Source: Symbiodinium natans
Taxonomy: Eukaryota; Sar; Dinophyceae; Suessiales; Symbiodiniaceae
Length of the DNA: 44,673 bases
Direction of reading: 5' to 3'
Assembly: GCA_905221605.1 (NCBI GenBank)
Contig: CAJNDS010000113.1
Coordinates: forward strand, 198,501-243,173
The position numbers and the translations under genes are program-made. The notes under the pieces were generated by a model. That model had not been told where the DNA came from. It saw only the letters and a program-made list of their open reading frames with translations, and ran no database searches. Positions 9,251 through 17,430 of this stretch are shown piece after piece (position 1 is the first letter of the stretch; every line of letters begins with the position of its first letter).

Positions 9251-9950
9251 GCTTTTTAGGGTTTAGGGTTTAGGGTTTAGGGTTTAGGGTTTAGGGTTTA
9301 GGGTTTAGAGTTTTTAGGGCTTTGCGATATTAGGGGGGTACCTTATTGGGGTCCTTATTCTAAGCGGATCCTACTATTTGTGGTGTATATTTGGGGCCCC
9401 CTATTTTCGTAAACTCCCATATAACGGTTTTAGGGGTTAAAGGATTGCTATAGAGTTTTGGGAAGGTTTTTTGCAACAAAAACCTTAGGGTTTGTTATGT
9501 AGGGATTTTAGGGGTTAAAGGATTAGAGTTTGGGTCTAGGCTTGGGTGTGTGTGGTTCAGGGGCTTGGAGTGTTTCGGGTCGTAGCAGTAGGGGTCGCGG
9601 ACCCTCAGCCCTAGACGCCCTCCGCTCCCAACACCCAAGAGCTCCCCCTCAACCCGAAACCCTAAACGCTCAGCCCCCTTGACTCCCTTAACCCCCTTGT
9701 AAACCCTAAACCCCTAATCCCCGAAACCCCTAAAGCCTTACTTAAACCCTGAACCCTTAGAGCCCCTAAAGCCCTAAACCCTGAACCCCTACAGCTGCTG
9801 AAGCCCTAAGCCCCGAACTCCTAAACCCCCAAAAAGCATCAAACCCTAACTTAGGGTTTCCCGAAACCCCTAAGCCCGCAAACCCTAAACCCCTAAACCT
9901 GTCACCTTAAAGCCTAAGCCTAAACCCCTAAACCCCTAAACCCAGGTTAA
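9251..9950. other. Array and unassigned sequence, no gene seen
   Basis: A TTTAGGG array (9257-9309), then a local duplication of TTTTAGGGGTTAAAGGATT (9429 and 9508), then degenerate CCCCTAAA units. No convincing coding frame. Confidence 0.5.
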
Positions 9951-9954
9951 CCTC

Positions 9955-10105
9955 CTGCTGCTCCTCCGCCAAGTTGTTCTTAATCCTCTAAACCCTAAAC
10001 CCTAAACCCTAGACCCCTAAACGCAACATGCAGGGGAACCTCAAGCTGTTTCTGCTGCTCCTCCGCCATGTTGTTCCCGTGGTGTCCGATGCCAAACTGG
10101 GTTTA
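9955..10105. repeat. Duplicated exon fragment around an array
   Basis: CTGCTGCTCCTCCGCCA(A/T)GTTGTTC occurs at about 9957 and 10056. On the minus strand both read NN(L/M)AEEQQ followed by a GAG/GTT donor (10056 copy: AEEQQKQLE then GTTCCC; 9957 copy: AEEQQE then GTTAAC). Telomere units lie between them. Plus is leucine-rich and less likely. Confidence 0.5.
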
Positions 10106-10226
10106 GGGTTTAGGGTTTTAGGGTTTTAGGGTTTTAGGGTTTTAGGGTTTTAGGGTTTAGGGTTTAGGGTTTAGGGTTTAGGGTTTAGGGTTTAGGGTTT
10201 AGGGTTTAGGGTTTAGGGTTTAGGGC
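10101..10226. repeat. TTTTAGGG then TTTAGGG array
   Basis: A block of about four 8-mer TTTTAGGG units turns without interruption into perfect TTTAGGG heptamers. Confidence 0.95.
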
Positions 10227-10624
10227 ACTTCGGAGCTTCGTTCCAAAGCCCGAAGCCGGCCCGAGGCCCCTCAATTACTCCTTGGTGTGCTAGGGTTTAG
10301 GGTTTAGGGTCTAGGGTCTAGGGTCTAGGGTTTAGGGTTTAGGGTTTAGGGTTAGGTTCCGATCCCCTCAGCTTGTACCTGAACACCACCCCCCCCCCCC
10401 CCCCCCACAAGGAAAGTGCGGTAGGTTTACTTCTGTACGCGGAAAAACAAAATCCTAAGCCCGAAATCCTATAAACCATGCGGCACCACCCGGGTGTTTT
10501 TTTTTTTTCTTTTTTGGTGTGGGCTAGGGTTAAGGGCTTAGGGTTTAGGAGGGTTTTTGGTTTTGCCCTACGCCCCTGGAAGCACCTGTTGAAAAGCCAT
10601 CCCTCAAGGCCTTTAGGGTTTAGG

Positions 10625-10690
10625 GGCGCTTTCTCGTTGGCCATGGAAAATCACAGTCTTAGTCTTGTAAGTTTTGAAAGTTTTAGCACC
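10625..10690 (+). repeat. Exon end plus GTAAGT donor, duplicated in inversion
   Basis: The plus strand reads AFSLAMENHSLSL and then GTAAGTTTTG, a canonical donor. The whole 66-bp segment recurs in reverse at 13926-13991 with few substitutions, including the donor. Confidence 0.75.
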
Positions 10691-10887
10691 CCTGAAACCC
10701 TAAATTAGAAAGTCCAAAACACCCCAAATCCCTAAAATCCTAAAACCCTTCAACCAACAACTTACTGAAAGCCTGCCAAAGCCCTTTTCTAACAACCCTA
10801 AACACAAGAGATCCCTAACTAAACCCTAAACCCTAAACCCTAAACCCTAAACCCTATTTCCTGAACCCTGAACCCTAAACCCTAAAC

Positions 10888-10966
10888 CCTCTGCGTCCGT
10901 GCGGCCCTTCTCCCTCTGTGCTGCTCTTGGAGATACCTCTGCTTCCAAACCTCCCTGGACCAGAGC
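10888..10966 (-). CDS. Exon-like island, minus strand
   Basis: The island follows AAATCCCGAG and ends GCAGAGG before GTTTAG, so the donor is a telomere unit. It reads PEALVQGGLEAEVSPRAAQR then EKGRTDAE. The acidic and helical composition clearly favours minus. Unknown family. Confidence 0.65.
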
Positions 10967-11279
10967 CTCGGGATTTAGGGTTTGGGGTTTGGGAGTTTAG
11001 AGTTTAGGGTTTAGGGTTTAGGGTTTAGGGGTAGGGTTTAGGGTTTAGGGTTTAGGGTTTAGGGTTTAGGGCTTGGGGGCTTTAGGGTTTAGGGTTTCGG
11101 TTTAGGGCTTTAGGGCTTAGGGGTTTGGGGGTATAGGGTTTAGGCTTAGGGGTTTGGGGTTCTGGGTTTTGGGGTTTTGGGGTGTAGGCCTTAGAGGTTC
11201 GGGGGTATAAGGTTCAGGTTTCAGCATCTTATGTCAAAGCATCCGTTTGGGGTGGGGGGGGGGGGCGGGGGGCGTGAAG

Positions 11280-11336
11280 AGCAAGTTCTCGGCATTGTCT
11301 CGTCTGTGTGCAAGCTTAGAGGAACCAGACAGTGGA
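11280..11336 (+). CDS. Exon 1 of a two-exon model
   Basis: 19 codons, SKFSALSRLCASLEEPDSG, following GGGCGTGAAG. It ends in phase 0 at GTTTGG. The next in-phase coding segment starts only 20 nt downstream (11357). Confidence 0.6.
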
Positions 11337-11356
11337 GTTTGGGGTTTAGGGTTTAG
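11337..11356 (+). other. Putative 20-nt telomere-unit intron
   Basis: GTTTGGGGTTTAGGGTTTAG: it starts GT, ends AG, and is built from three telomere-like units. Removing it joins two phase-0 coding segments. A 20-nt intron is exceptionally short, so this may instead be a small telomere insertion that breaks the gene. Confidence 0.45.
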
Positions 11357-11488
11357 CGTCCTAAAACCGAAACTCCCAATGCGGTCTACGAAGCTTCTAA
11401 GAGTATTGAAGCCAAGTTCCCCAGCAACCACAGAAAAGAACTCAACAAAAAGCTCTCTGACTGCATCATGGCGTTGAAACGGCCCTAA
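11357..11488 (+). CDS. Exon 2 / terminal exon, basic helical protein
   Basis: 44 codons including stop: VYEASKSIEAKFPSNHRKEL then NKKLSDCIMALKRP and TAA. It begins directly after the AG of a TTTAG unit. The stop lies in the CCCTAAGG that opens the family B repeat, so the repeat may supply the 3' end. A strongly protein-like, lysine-rich helical segment; family unknown. Confidence 0.7.
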   Translation, partial: RPKTETPNAVYEASKSIEAKFPSNHRKELNKKLSDCIMALKRP

Positions 11489-11540
11489 GGCTCCATGTAG
11501 CTAAATAGGGAAGACTTGGGCCTTGAAGTCCTTGAACCCC
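11485..11540 (+). repeat. Family B repeat, copy 1 (partial)
   Basis: CTAAGGCTCCATGTAGCTAA ... GACTTGGGCCTTGAAGTCCT. Matches the 5' part of the copies at 18205 and 36709. Confidence 0.6.
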
Positions 11541-11725
11541 AACACCCTAAATCCTCAACCCTACACCCTAAAGTGTAAAGTCCCGCCGTATTTTCTGGTA
11601 GACCCTCATGGACTCTAAACTCCAAAACCCTCCAGCCCGCCAACCCAAACCCTAAACCCCAAACCCCTAACCCTAAACCCTAAACCCCTTATCCTAAACC
11701 CTAAAACCCTGGACCCTGAACGTAG

Positions 11726-11763
11726 CCGATGCCAATAGCCAGCTGCAGCAGGGGAGCATGAAG
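11726..11763 (+). CDS. Small internal exon
   Basis: The exon follows CTGAACGTAG and ends AGCATGAAG before GTGTAGG, reading DANSQLQQGSMK. Borders are good; short and polar; unknown. Confidence 0.5.
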
Positions 11764-11797
11764 GTGTAGGAATCCTTCGGCTGCCTTTGTGTTTGGG

Positions 11798-12000
11798 GGT
11801 TTAGGGTTTCGGGTAGGGTTTAGGGTTTAGGGTTTAGGGTTTAGGGTTTAGGGTTTAGGGTTTAGGGTTTAGGGTTTAGGGTTTAGGGTTTAGGGTTTTG
11901 GGTTTAGGGGTTTGGGTTTAGGGTTTAGGGTTTAGGGTTTAGGGTTTAGGGTTTAGGGTTTAGGGTTTAGGGTTTAGGGTTTAGGGTTTAGGGTTCTGAG
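11798..12000. repeat. Long (TTTAGGG)n array
   Basis: About 200 bp of nearly perfect G-strand heptamers with single GTTTTGGG and TTTAGGGG interruptions, grading into GAGGGTT units. Confidence 0.95.
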
Positions 12001-12325
12001 TTCTGAGGGTTGAGGGTTGAGGGTTGAGGGCTTGGGGTTCAGGGTGCAGGGTTTCGCGTTTACCGCATCTGGCTTAGGGTGGCTCATGGCTTCGATGCTG
12101 GGATTTAGGCGCACCCTGAACACTGAGACCCACTTCACCCTAAACCTTAAACCTTAACCCTTAAACCTTGCACCTTGAACCTTAAACCTTGAACCTTAGA
12201 CCTTATGTGTAAGGTCTATATACTAAGGTGACTTATGTCTTGTGGAGTTAAGGGTTTATAAGGGCTTAAGGCCTACAGAGTTTACGTAGCGTTCCTGTAG
12301 GGTTTAGGGTGTTCAGAAGATGTTT

Positions 12326-12513
12326 CGGGGTTCCCCTATTTTGCCCCGCCGCCAGGTTCCCCCACAATAAAGGCAAGTTAAAAGAAATCAAGCCGAAATA
12401 GGTTATTTTAGGGGGGAACCTAGGGGAGGGGGTAGCCCTAAACCCTAAACCCTAAACCCTAAACCCTAAGCCCGTAAAGTGGGGGGGGGGGTAGCAGGGT
12501 AGTAGGGGAACCC
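12326..12513. mobile_element. Family D element, copy 2, with array inside
   Basis: The ends GGGGTTCCCCTA and TAGTAGGGGAACCC are inverted. Inner words CAGGTTCCCCCACAATAAAGG match copy 1 at 35585. A CCCTAAA array (12435-12472) sits inside and is absent from copy 1. The right end abuts the minus exon 12512-12602 and would supply its GTTCCC donor. Confidence 0.6.
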
Positions 12514-12602
12514 ACGGCCATTCGGCTTCATGAGGCTTGCTGCGTGTCACGCTGATGCCCAGTTGCTTGTCGCAAGCCTCCTGCGCCGCCTCCGACAGAG
12601 CG
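12512..12602 (-). CDS. High-quality exon, minus strand
   Basis: Reads ALSEAAQEACDKQLGISVTR then SKPHEAEWPW and ends TGG before GTTCCC. It begins after CCTACAAAAG. The alanine-rich helix followed by a charged segment is unmistakably protein-like. Unknown family. Confidence 0.7.
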
Positions 12603-12839
12603 CTTTTGTAGGGTTTGTAGCCCCAAACCCTAAACTCTAACCCCTAGCCCTAAACCCCAAACCCTAAACCCTAAACCCTAAACCCTAAACCCCAAACCCT
12701 AAACCCTAAACCCTAAACCCTAAACCCTAAAGCCGGTTTCATGGATCCGCGCTGCTTGAGGGCGGGACCGAACGATCAGCTTGAGAAGCATTTGACAATG
12801 TGGCTTAAATGCACCTATATGTGTACATATGAATAAAGA

Positions 12840-13005
12840 TATATATATATATATATACATTATTATATTATATATTTTATTATTATGATATGATATTATA
12901 TTATATTGTACTATATTATATTATATTATATTATATTATATTATATTATATTATATTATATTATATTATATTATATTATATTATATTATATTATATTATA
13001 TATGC
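12840..13005. repeat. TA and TTATA pentamer microsatellite
   Basis: (TA)n followed by about twenty tandem TTATA units. Short ORFs here reading LYYIIL are artefacts of the pentamer. Confidence 0.95.
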
Positions 13006-13019
13006 AAGCAAATGGTTGC

Positions 13020-13285
13020 ACCCCCGCGCCCCCCCCCGCCCCCCCCCCGCCCCCCCCCCCGCCCCCCCCCCCCGCCCCCCCCCCCTCCCCCCACCGCCCC
13101 CCCCCCCGCCCCCCCCCCCGCCCCCCCCGCCCCCCCCCCCCCGCCCCCCCCCCCCGCCCCCCCCCCCGCCCCCCCCCCCGCCCCCCCCCCCCCCCGCCCC
13201 CCCCCCCCGCCCCCCCCCCCTCCCCCCCCCCCCCCCCCGCCCCCCCCCCCCCCCCCCGCGCCCCGCCCCCCCCGCCCCCCCCCGC
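13020..13285. repeat. C-rich low-complexity tract
   Basis: About 265 bp of C-runs (mostly 7-18 C) punctuated by single G and a few T or A. It abuts the TTATA tract with an extreme composition switch. The complementary strand is nearly pure G and would form G-quadruplexes; the C strand could form i-motifs. Poly-Pro and poly-Gly ORFs are artefacts. Confidence 0.95.
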
Positions 13286-13510
13286 AGGAGCTACCACCCA
13301 ATATTATCTCTTTACAACAGTCGTATATTTCTCATACCAACTACCCAAGATACCTCAGCTTACTCAACCGGCCTCCTATGGAGCCAAATTACACCCTGAA
13401 CCGCCCACAGCCCTAAACCCTAAAAGCCCTAAACCCTAAGCCCGAAACCCTGAACCGCCCTAAGCCCTAAACCGCCCTAAACCGCCCTAAACCGCCCTTA
13501 ACCCCAGAAC

Positions 13511-13581
13511 CCTGCGAGCCTCCAGGCGCTTCTTGGCCTTCTTGTCCACCTCCTGCTGGCCCGCCTTTCCCGGTGAGGCCT
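13511..13581 (-). CDS. High-quality exon, lysine-rich
   Basis: The exon follows GGTTCGCGCAG and ends GCAGG before GTTCTGG. It reads ASPGKAGQQEVDKKAKKRLE then AR, a charged helical or coiled-coil segment. Splice sites and composition are both strong. Unknown family. Confidence 0.7.
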
Positions 13582-13925
13582 CTGCGCGAACCTAAACCCT
13601 AAACCCTAAACCATGAACCCTGAACCCTAAACTCTAAACCCTAAGCCATAAACCCTAAACCCTGAACCCAAACCTTAAACCCCAAACCCCAAACCCTAAA
13701 CCCTAAACCCTACTCTTTCTAGCCCTTTTCCCTGTAAACCCTCTGACCTAGGTCAAGCACGTGCAGCCGGGCTTGGGATTTAGGGTTGAGGGTTGAGGGT
13801 TTATGGTCCACATACTCTAATCGGGAGTATACTAGTAGGGGGCATAATATGTAGGATGGCGGGTTTAGGTCGAGTTTGGGTTGCCCTAAACGCTAAGCAC
13901 CCTAAACCCCAAACCCTAAAACCCT

Positions 13926-13991
13926 GGTGCTAAAACTTTCAAAGCTTACAAGACTAAGATTGTGATTTTCCATGGCCAACGAGAACGCGCC
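13926..13991 (-). repeat. Inverted copy of exon end plus donor
   Basis: Reverse complement of 10625-10690. On minus it reads AFSLAMENHNLSL then GTAAGC. See the finding on inverted exon copies. Confidence 0.75.
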
Positions 13992-14252
13992 GTCATGTTA
14001 AACCCTAAACCCTAAGCCCTAAACCCTAAACCCTCGCCCTAAACCCTAAACCTGAAAAACTGAAAACCGTTTGTTAGAACCCGCAGCTCAACAAACCGCA
14101 AGCAACCCCAAAGCTGCCAAACCCTAGATACCGCAAAGGACTGGAAGCCCTAGAGACCCTAAAGACCCTAAACCCTACACCCCAAACCCTAAACCCTAAA
14201 ACCCTAAACCCCAAGACCCTAAGCCCTACATGCGGCCTTGTTATCCTCGCAG

Positions 14253-14305
14253 ATGTCAAGAAGGCTCCGTTGTGGCTGGCCCTTCAAGGGCTTGGGGTTC
14301 ATAGG
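14253..14305 (+). CDS. Exon-like island with strong acceptor
   Basis: The island follows GTTATCCTCGCAG and reads VKKAPLWLALQGLGVHR, ending AGG before GTTTAGGG. The donor falls on the first telomere unit of the array. Unknown family. Confidence 0.6.
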
Positions 14306-14378
14306 GTTTAGGGTTTAGGGTTTAGGGTTTAGGGTTTAGGGTTTAGGGTTTAGGGTTTAGGGTTTAGGGTTTAGGGTT
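14300..14378. repeat. (TTTAGGG)n array
   Basis: About eleven perfect G-strand heptamers starting immediately at the 3' border of the 14253 island. Confidence 0.95.
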
Positions 14379-14585
14379 CATGCGGCTGTCAGGGGCTGTG
14401 GCAAGTTTTGGGGGTGCCTTCGGCCGAACAAGGCTCTGGGTCTAACTGTCAGCACGCTAAACCCTAAACCCTAACCCCGAATCCCTAAACCCTAAACCCT
14501 AAACCCGAAACCCGAAACCCAAACCGGACCGAAGGAATGCACTTGCTAGGCTACGGCTGGGACGCAATCTGGCCAAGCAACTTAC

Positions 14586-14610
14586 TATCCGCCACGCCTG
14601 ACCATCTTAG
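14586..14610 (-). CDS. Small exon next to family A, copy 2
   Basis: Minus strand: starts after the shared CAGAAGTCAGCCAAG and ends GGATA before GTAAGT, a canonical donor. Only 25 nt. Its position relative to family A matches the islands at 5729 and 26880. Confidence 0.45.
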
Positions 14611-14782
14611 CTTGGCTGACTTCTGAACCCCTCCTAACAGTAGGGTTTAGGTTTAGGGTTTAGGGTTTAGGGTTTAGGGTTTAGGGTTTAGGGTTTAGGG
14701 TTTAACTTTTAGGCTCCTTATTGTAGCAGCTGCAGAGGCCCAAAAGGTTAAAGTCCCAAGGGCCAGGTTTAAGTCCTAAGAG
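14611..14782 (-). repeat. Family A intron-like repeat, copy 2 (with array)
   Basis: CTTGGCTGACTTCTGAACCC, CTCCTAACAG, a TTTAGGG array at 14641-14704, then CTTTTAGGCTCCTTATTGTA and AGGTTTAAGTCCTAAGAG. Confidence 0.8.
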
Positions 14783-14785
14783 TTA

Positions 14786-14842
14786 GCCTGGTACTGCACA
14801 CCTTCAGCGCCATGTTAAGATTGCTGCAAGATTCCTTGCTGG
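14786..14842 (+). CDS. Exon-like island right of family A copy 2
   Basis: The island follows AGAGTTAG and reads GTAHLQRHVKIAARFLAG before GGTTTAGGG. The plus strand is protein-like; unknown family. Confidence 0.4.
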
Positions 14843-15172
14843 GTTTAGGGTTTAGGGTTTTTAGGGTTTAGGGATTTCCAGATTTTAGGGCATATAGGGT
14901 TTTGAGTTTACAGGGCTTAGGGTTCCCAGCCACGTTTCCCTAGTGCCAGCATGCTAGCAACCTGCAGCCCATGAACCCTAACCCGAGCCCAAAAGAGGCT
15001 TTAACTCTAGGATTCTACATAATTAGAAAGGTGAGAAGGCTTACCTACCCAGTCATTAAGCTAACCCTGAACCCAAATCAAGCCATGTGAGAAAGCCGGC
15101 TTGAGTGGTGTGCTGATAGTATTTCCTAATCCTTTAAGTGCTAACCTACACCCAGCCCAGTATTTTCGTAGA

Positions 15173-15313
15173 CTAGCTTAGGGGTACCAGAAGGGGGCGA
15201 CAAACTAGGGCAACCGCCACTGGAGACCCAGAGTCGCTCCGAATTCCAGAGCCCAGGGCGTCGGCCTTCAGCGTCAGCGTGGTTTGCACCAGATCCGGGC
15301 GATGCCTTGACAT
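15173..15313 (-). CDS. Small ORF or terminal exon, 46 aa
   Basis: Minus ORF from ATG to TAG: MSRHRPDLVQTTLTLKADAL then GSGIRSDSGSPVAVALVCRP. No telomere unit lies inside. The ATG follows an array-like AAACCCTAAGCGC. Could be a complete small protein or an exon with an internal GTGCAA donor. Unknown family. Confidence 0.5.
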   Translation of the reverse strand: MSRHRPDLVQTTLTLKADALGSGIRSDSGSPVAVALVCRPLLVPLS

Positions 15314-15606
15314 GCGCTTAGGGTTTGGAGTTTATAGGGTTTAGGGTTTATGGTTTATGGTTTGGGGTTTATGGTTTGGGGTTTATGGTTTGGGGTTTAG
15401 GGTCTTTTGAACGGTTGTTTGGCCTACGCCCAATCGCCCTAAACCACACCGCAAGCTCGAAACACAAAAGAACTTGGAACGACCCGAAACCAAAACACTA
15501 AACCCTGAACTCCACACCCTGAACCCTAAACTTTAGTGTTCAGGGTTTTAAGTAGGGGCTAGGGTTTAGGGTTTCGGGTTTCGGGTTAGGGTTTTAGGGT
15601 TTGGGC

Positions 15607-15701
15607 ATGTTCCCCCTTAACTACAGTAGCAGTCCTTAATAGGAACTATAACAGGGGGCACTATAATCCCTGTGCAGGACTGTTGCTACAAGGGGGAACA
15701 T
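15607..15701. mobile_element. Family E MITE-like element, copy 1 (95 bp)
   Basis: The ends ATGTTCCCCC and GGGGGAACAT are perfect inverted repeats. The middle contains GGGGGCACTATAATCCC and GGACTGTT. A second copy lies at 31272-31348. Confidence 0.75.
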
Positions 15702-16060
15702 CCCAATATATAAGGGCCTTTATAGCCAAGGGACTCAAATTTACATGCAGGGCCCCGAACTTCTGACCGCCAAAATGGGGGGGTTTCCGAAAATAGGAGT
15801 ACCCTTTTTGGGGGGGCTCCCTTTACGGGCATTGTATTTGGGGTATAAAGGGGTACCCCTATTCCTACTTTGGGAAATGCCTGTATCCTAGCAGCCTCGG
15901 CCCTCATTTCGGAGAATAAAGAGGGTACCCCCCATTGTGGGAAATGCCTATATCCTCCACCTTCGGGTGTGTGGATCGTTCAAAGTTGTTACCCCTTGTA
16001 TCGGCACCCTGCGCTACTACCAGGAGCATGCATGTATAGTCAAAAGAAGCCCTAAACCCT
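15702..16060. other. Unassigned stretch with a local duplication
   Basis: GGGTACCCC...GGGAAATGCCTGTATCCT (15852-15889) recurs as GGGTACCCCCC...GGGAAATGCCTATATCCT (15924-15955). Short ORFs on both strands lack splice borders and probably reflect repeat DNA. Confidence 0.5.
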
Positions 16061-16233
16061 AAACCCTAAACCCTAAACCCTAAAGAAGCCGCCCTAGGAG
16101 GCAAAGAGTGCTCTTTGTGTTGGCTTAATATTGGGGCTGTTTCTGGTGCAAGGGCTTTTGGGGAGGGCTTTGGGGCTTGCTTGAGGGCTCCCCTGAACCC
16201 TAAACCCTAAACCCTAAACCCTAAACCCTAAAC

Positions 16234-16309
16234 CCGTTGAGCGAGGCCGCTCCAGGAAGGCTTGCATGCAGTCGATGCAGCCATTCTCCGCTGCAATGAG
16301 AATCCTGAG
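16234..16309 (-). CDS. Ankyrin-repeat-type exon fragment
   Basis: The fragment follows CTAAACCCCAG on minus and reads LRILIAAENGCIDCMQAFLE then RPRST before a GGGTTTAG border. The L-x-x-AA-x-NG-x-x-x-C-x-x-x-LLE pattern is that of the paired helices of an ankyrin repeat, which mediates protein-protein contacts. One partial repeat only; the partner exons are not in frame nearby. Confidence 0.65.
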
Positions 16310-16317
16310 CTGGGGTT

Positions 16318-16427
16318 TAGGGTTTAGGGTTTAGGGTTTAGGGTTTAGGGTTTAGGGTTTAGGGTTTAGGGTTTAGGGTTTAGGGTTTAGGGTTTAGGGT
16401 TTAGGGTTTAGGGTTTAGGGTTTAGGA
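16318..16427. repeat. (TTTAGGG)n array
   Basis: About fifteen perfect heptamers between the ankyrin-type island and the island at 16429. Confidence 0.95.
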
Positions 16428-16428
16428 C

Positions 16429-16485
16429 AGGTGCCCGCAGCCCCTTTTTGACAAACGGTGGTACTGAAGTTGGACCCGCCAGCTC
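16429..16485 (-). CDS. Exon-like island with strong acceptor
   Basis: The minus strand starts after CTAAATCTTTTTGCAG, a textbook polypyrimidine acceptor, and reads ELAGPTSVPPFVKKGLRAP before GTCCTAAACC. On minus it lies upstream of the ankyrin-type island 16234, so the two could be consecutive exons with the array as the intron. Confidence 0.6.
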
Positions 16486-16539
16486 CTGCAAAAAGATTTA
16501 GGGCTTAGGGTTTAGGGTTTAGGGTTTAGGTAAGTTCAA

Positions 16540-16680
16540 AGAAAGAGGTCAATACGAAGTATCATCCAAGTTCATACATAGTCAGAGCAGCTGAGCGCCG
16601 GAGCGTTGCTCTGAGCCCAGCGGCAGTACGAACGAGTCGCTTCATCTGGGGGACTCGTGCGACGGCATGTAGTTAGAACC
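16540..16680. CDS. Open island, strand ambiguous
   Basis: Plus reads VRAAERRSVALSPAAVRTSR. Minus reads PQMKRLVRTAAGLRATLRRS. Both are plausible; splice borders are weak. Confidence 0.3.
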
Positions 16681-17380
16681 CTAAAGACTTCACAAGCCGT
16701 AAACCCTAAACCCTAAAACCTAAACCCTAAACCCTAAACCTCCTAAACTTCCCAAACCCTAATCCCTGAACTTCCTGAGCTTCCCTAAACTATCTGAGCT
16801 GCCTTAACCCTAAGCTGATTAAGCCCTGAGCTTCCCAAACATCCTAAACTGCCTAGACCCTCAACTCCTAAACCCTGAACTTCCCAAACCCTACATGGTA
16901 CTTATTAACCAATTAGACCTATACTTAGCCGACCTGTACTTATAACCATATTAGGGCGCGTAAGGGGCTTACCCCAAAACCCTAAACCCTTAGACTTAGA
17001 CCCCGCCTTCCATTACTCTGGGTACCGAGAAAGGGGCGCGAGGCCATGACAGAAGCTTGGGGCCTTCAGGGTTTAGGGTTTAGGGTTTAGGGTTTAGGGT
17101 TTAGGGTTTAGGGTTTAGGGTCTGGGGTTTATGTACGGTTGAGGGTTTGGGGTTTAGGGTTTATGTACGGTTTAGGGTTTAGGGTTTGGGGTTTAGGGTT
17201 CCCTAACAAACACAAACAAGAAAGAACCTCAAGAGACCCAAACTAGAGTTTAGAGCTTCTGAGGGTTTATCCCTGAACCCTAAACCCTAAACCCTAAACA
17301 ACAAACAACCCGAAACCCTAAACAACAAACAACCCTAAACCCTAAACCCTAAAACTATAGTTTAGGGCCATAGGGTGCAG

Positions 17381-17430
17381 CAACCAAGGCACGGCGAAGA
17401 GTTCAGCGCATCCTCGCGACCCTCGGCTGT
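17381..17430 (+). CDS. Exon-like island, basic helix
   Basis: The island follows CATAGGGTGCAG and ends GGCTGT before GTCTCAG, reading TKARRRVQRILATLGC. A basic amphipathic helix; unknown family. Confidence 0.5.

Noticed and set aside
12890-13439. Long proline-rich or glycine-rich ORFs on both strands
   Set aside because: They are translations of the TTATA and C-run low-complexity tract; six-frame openness is forced by composition.
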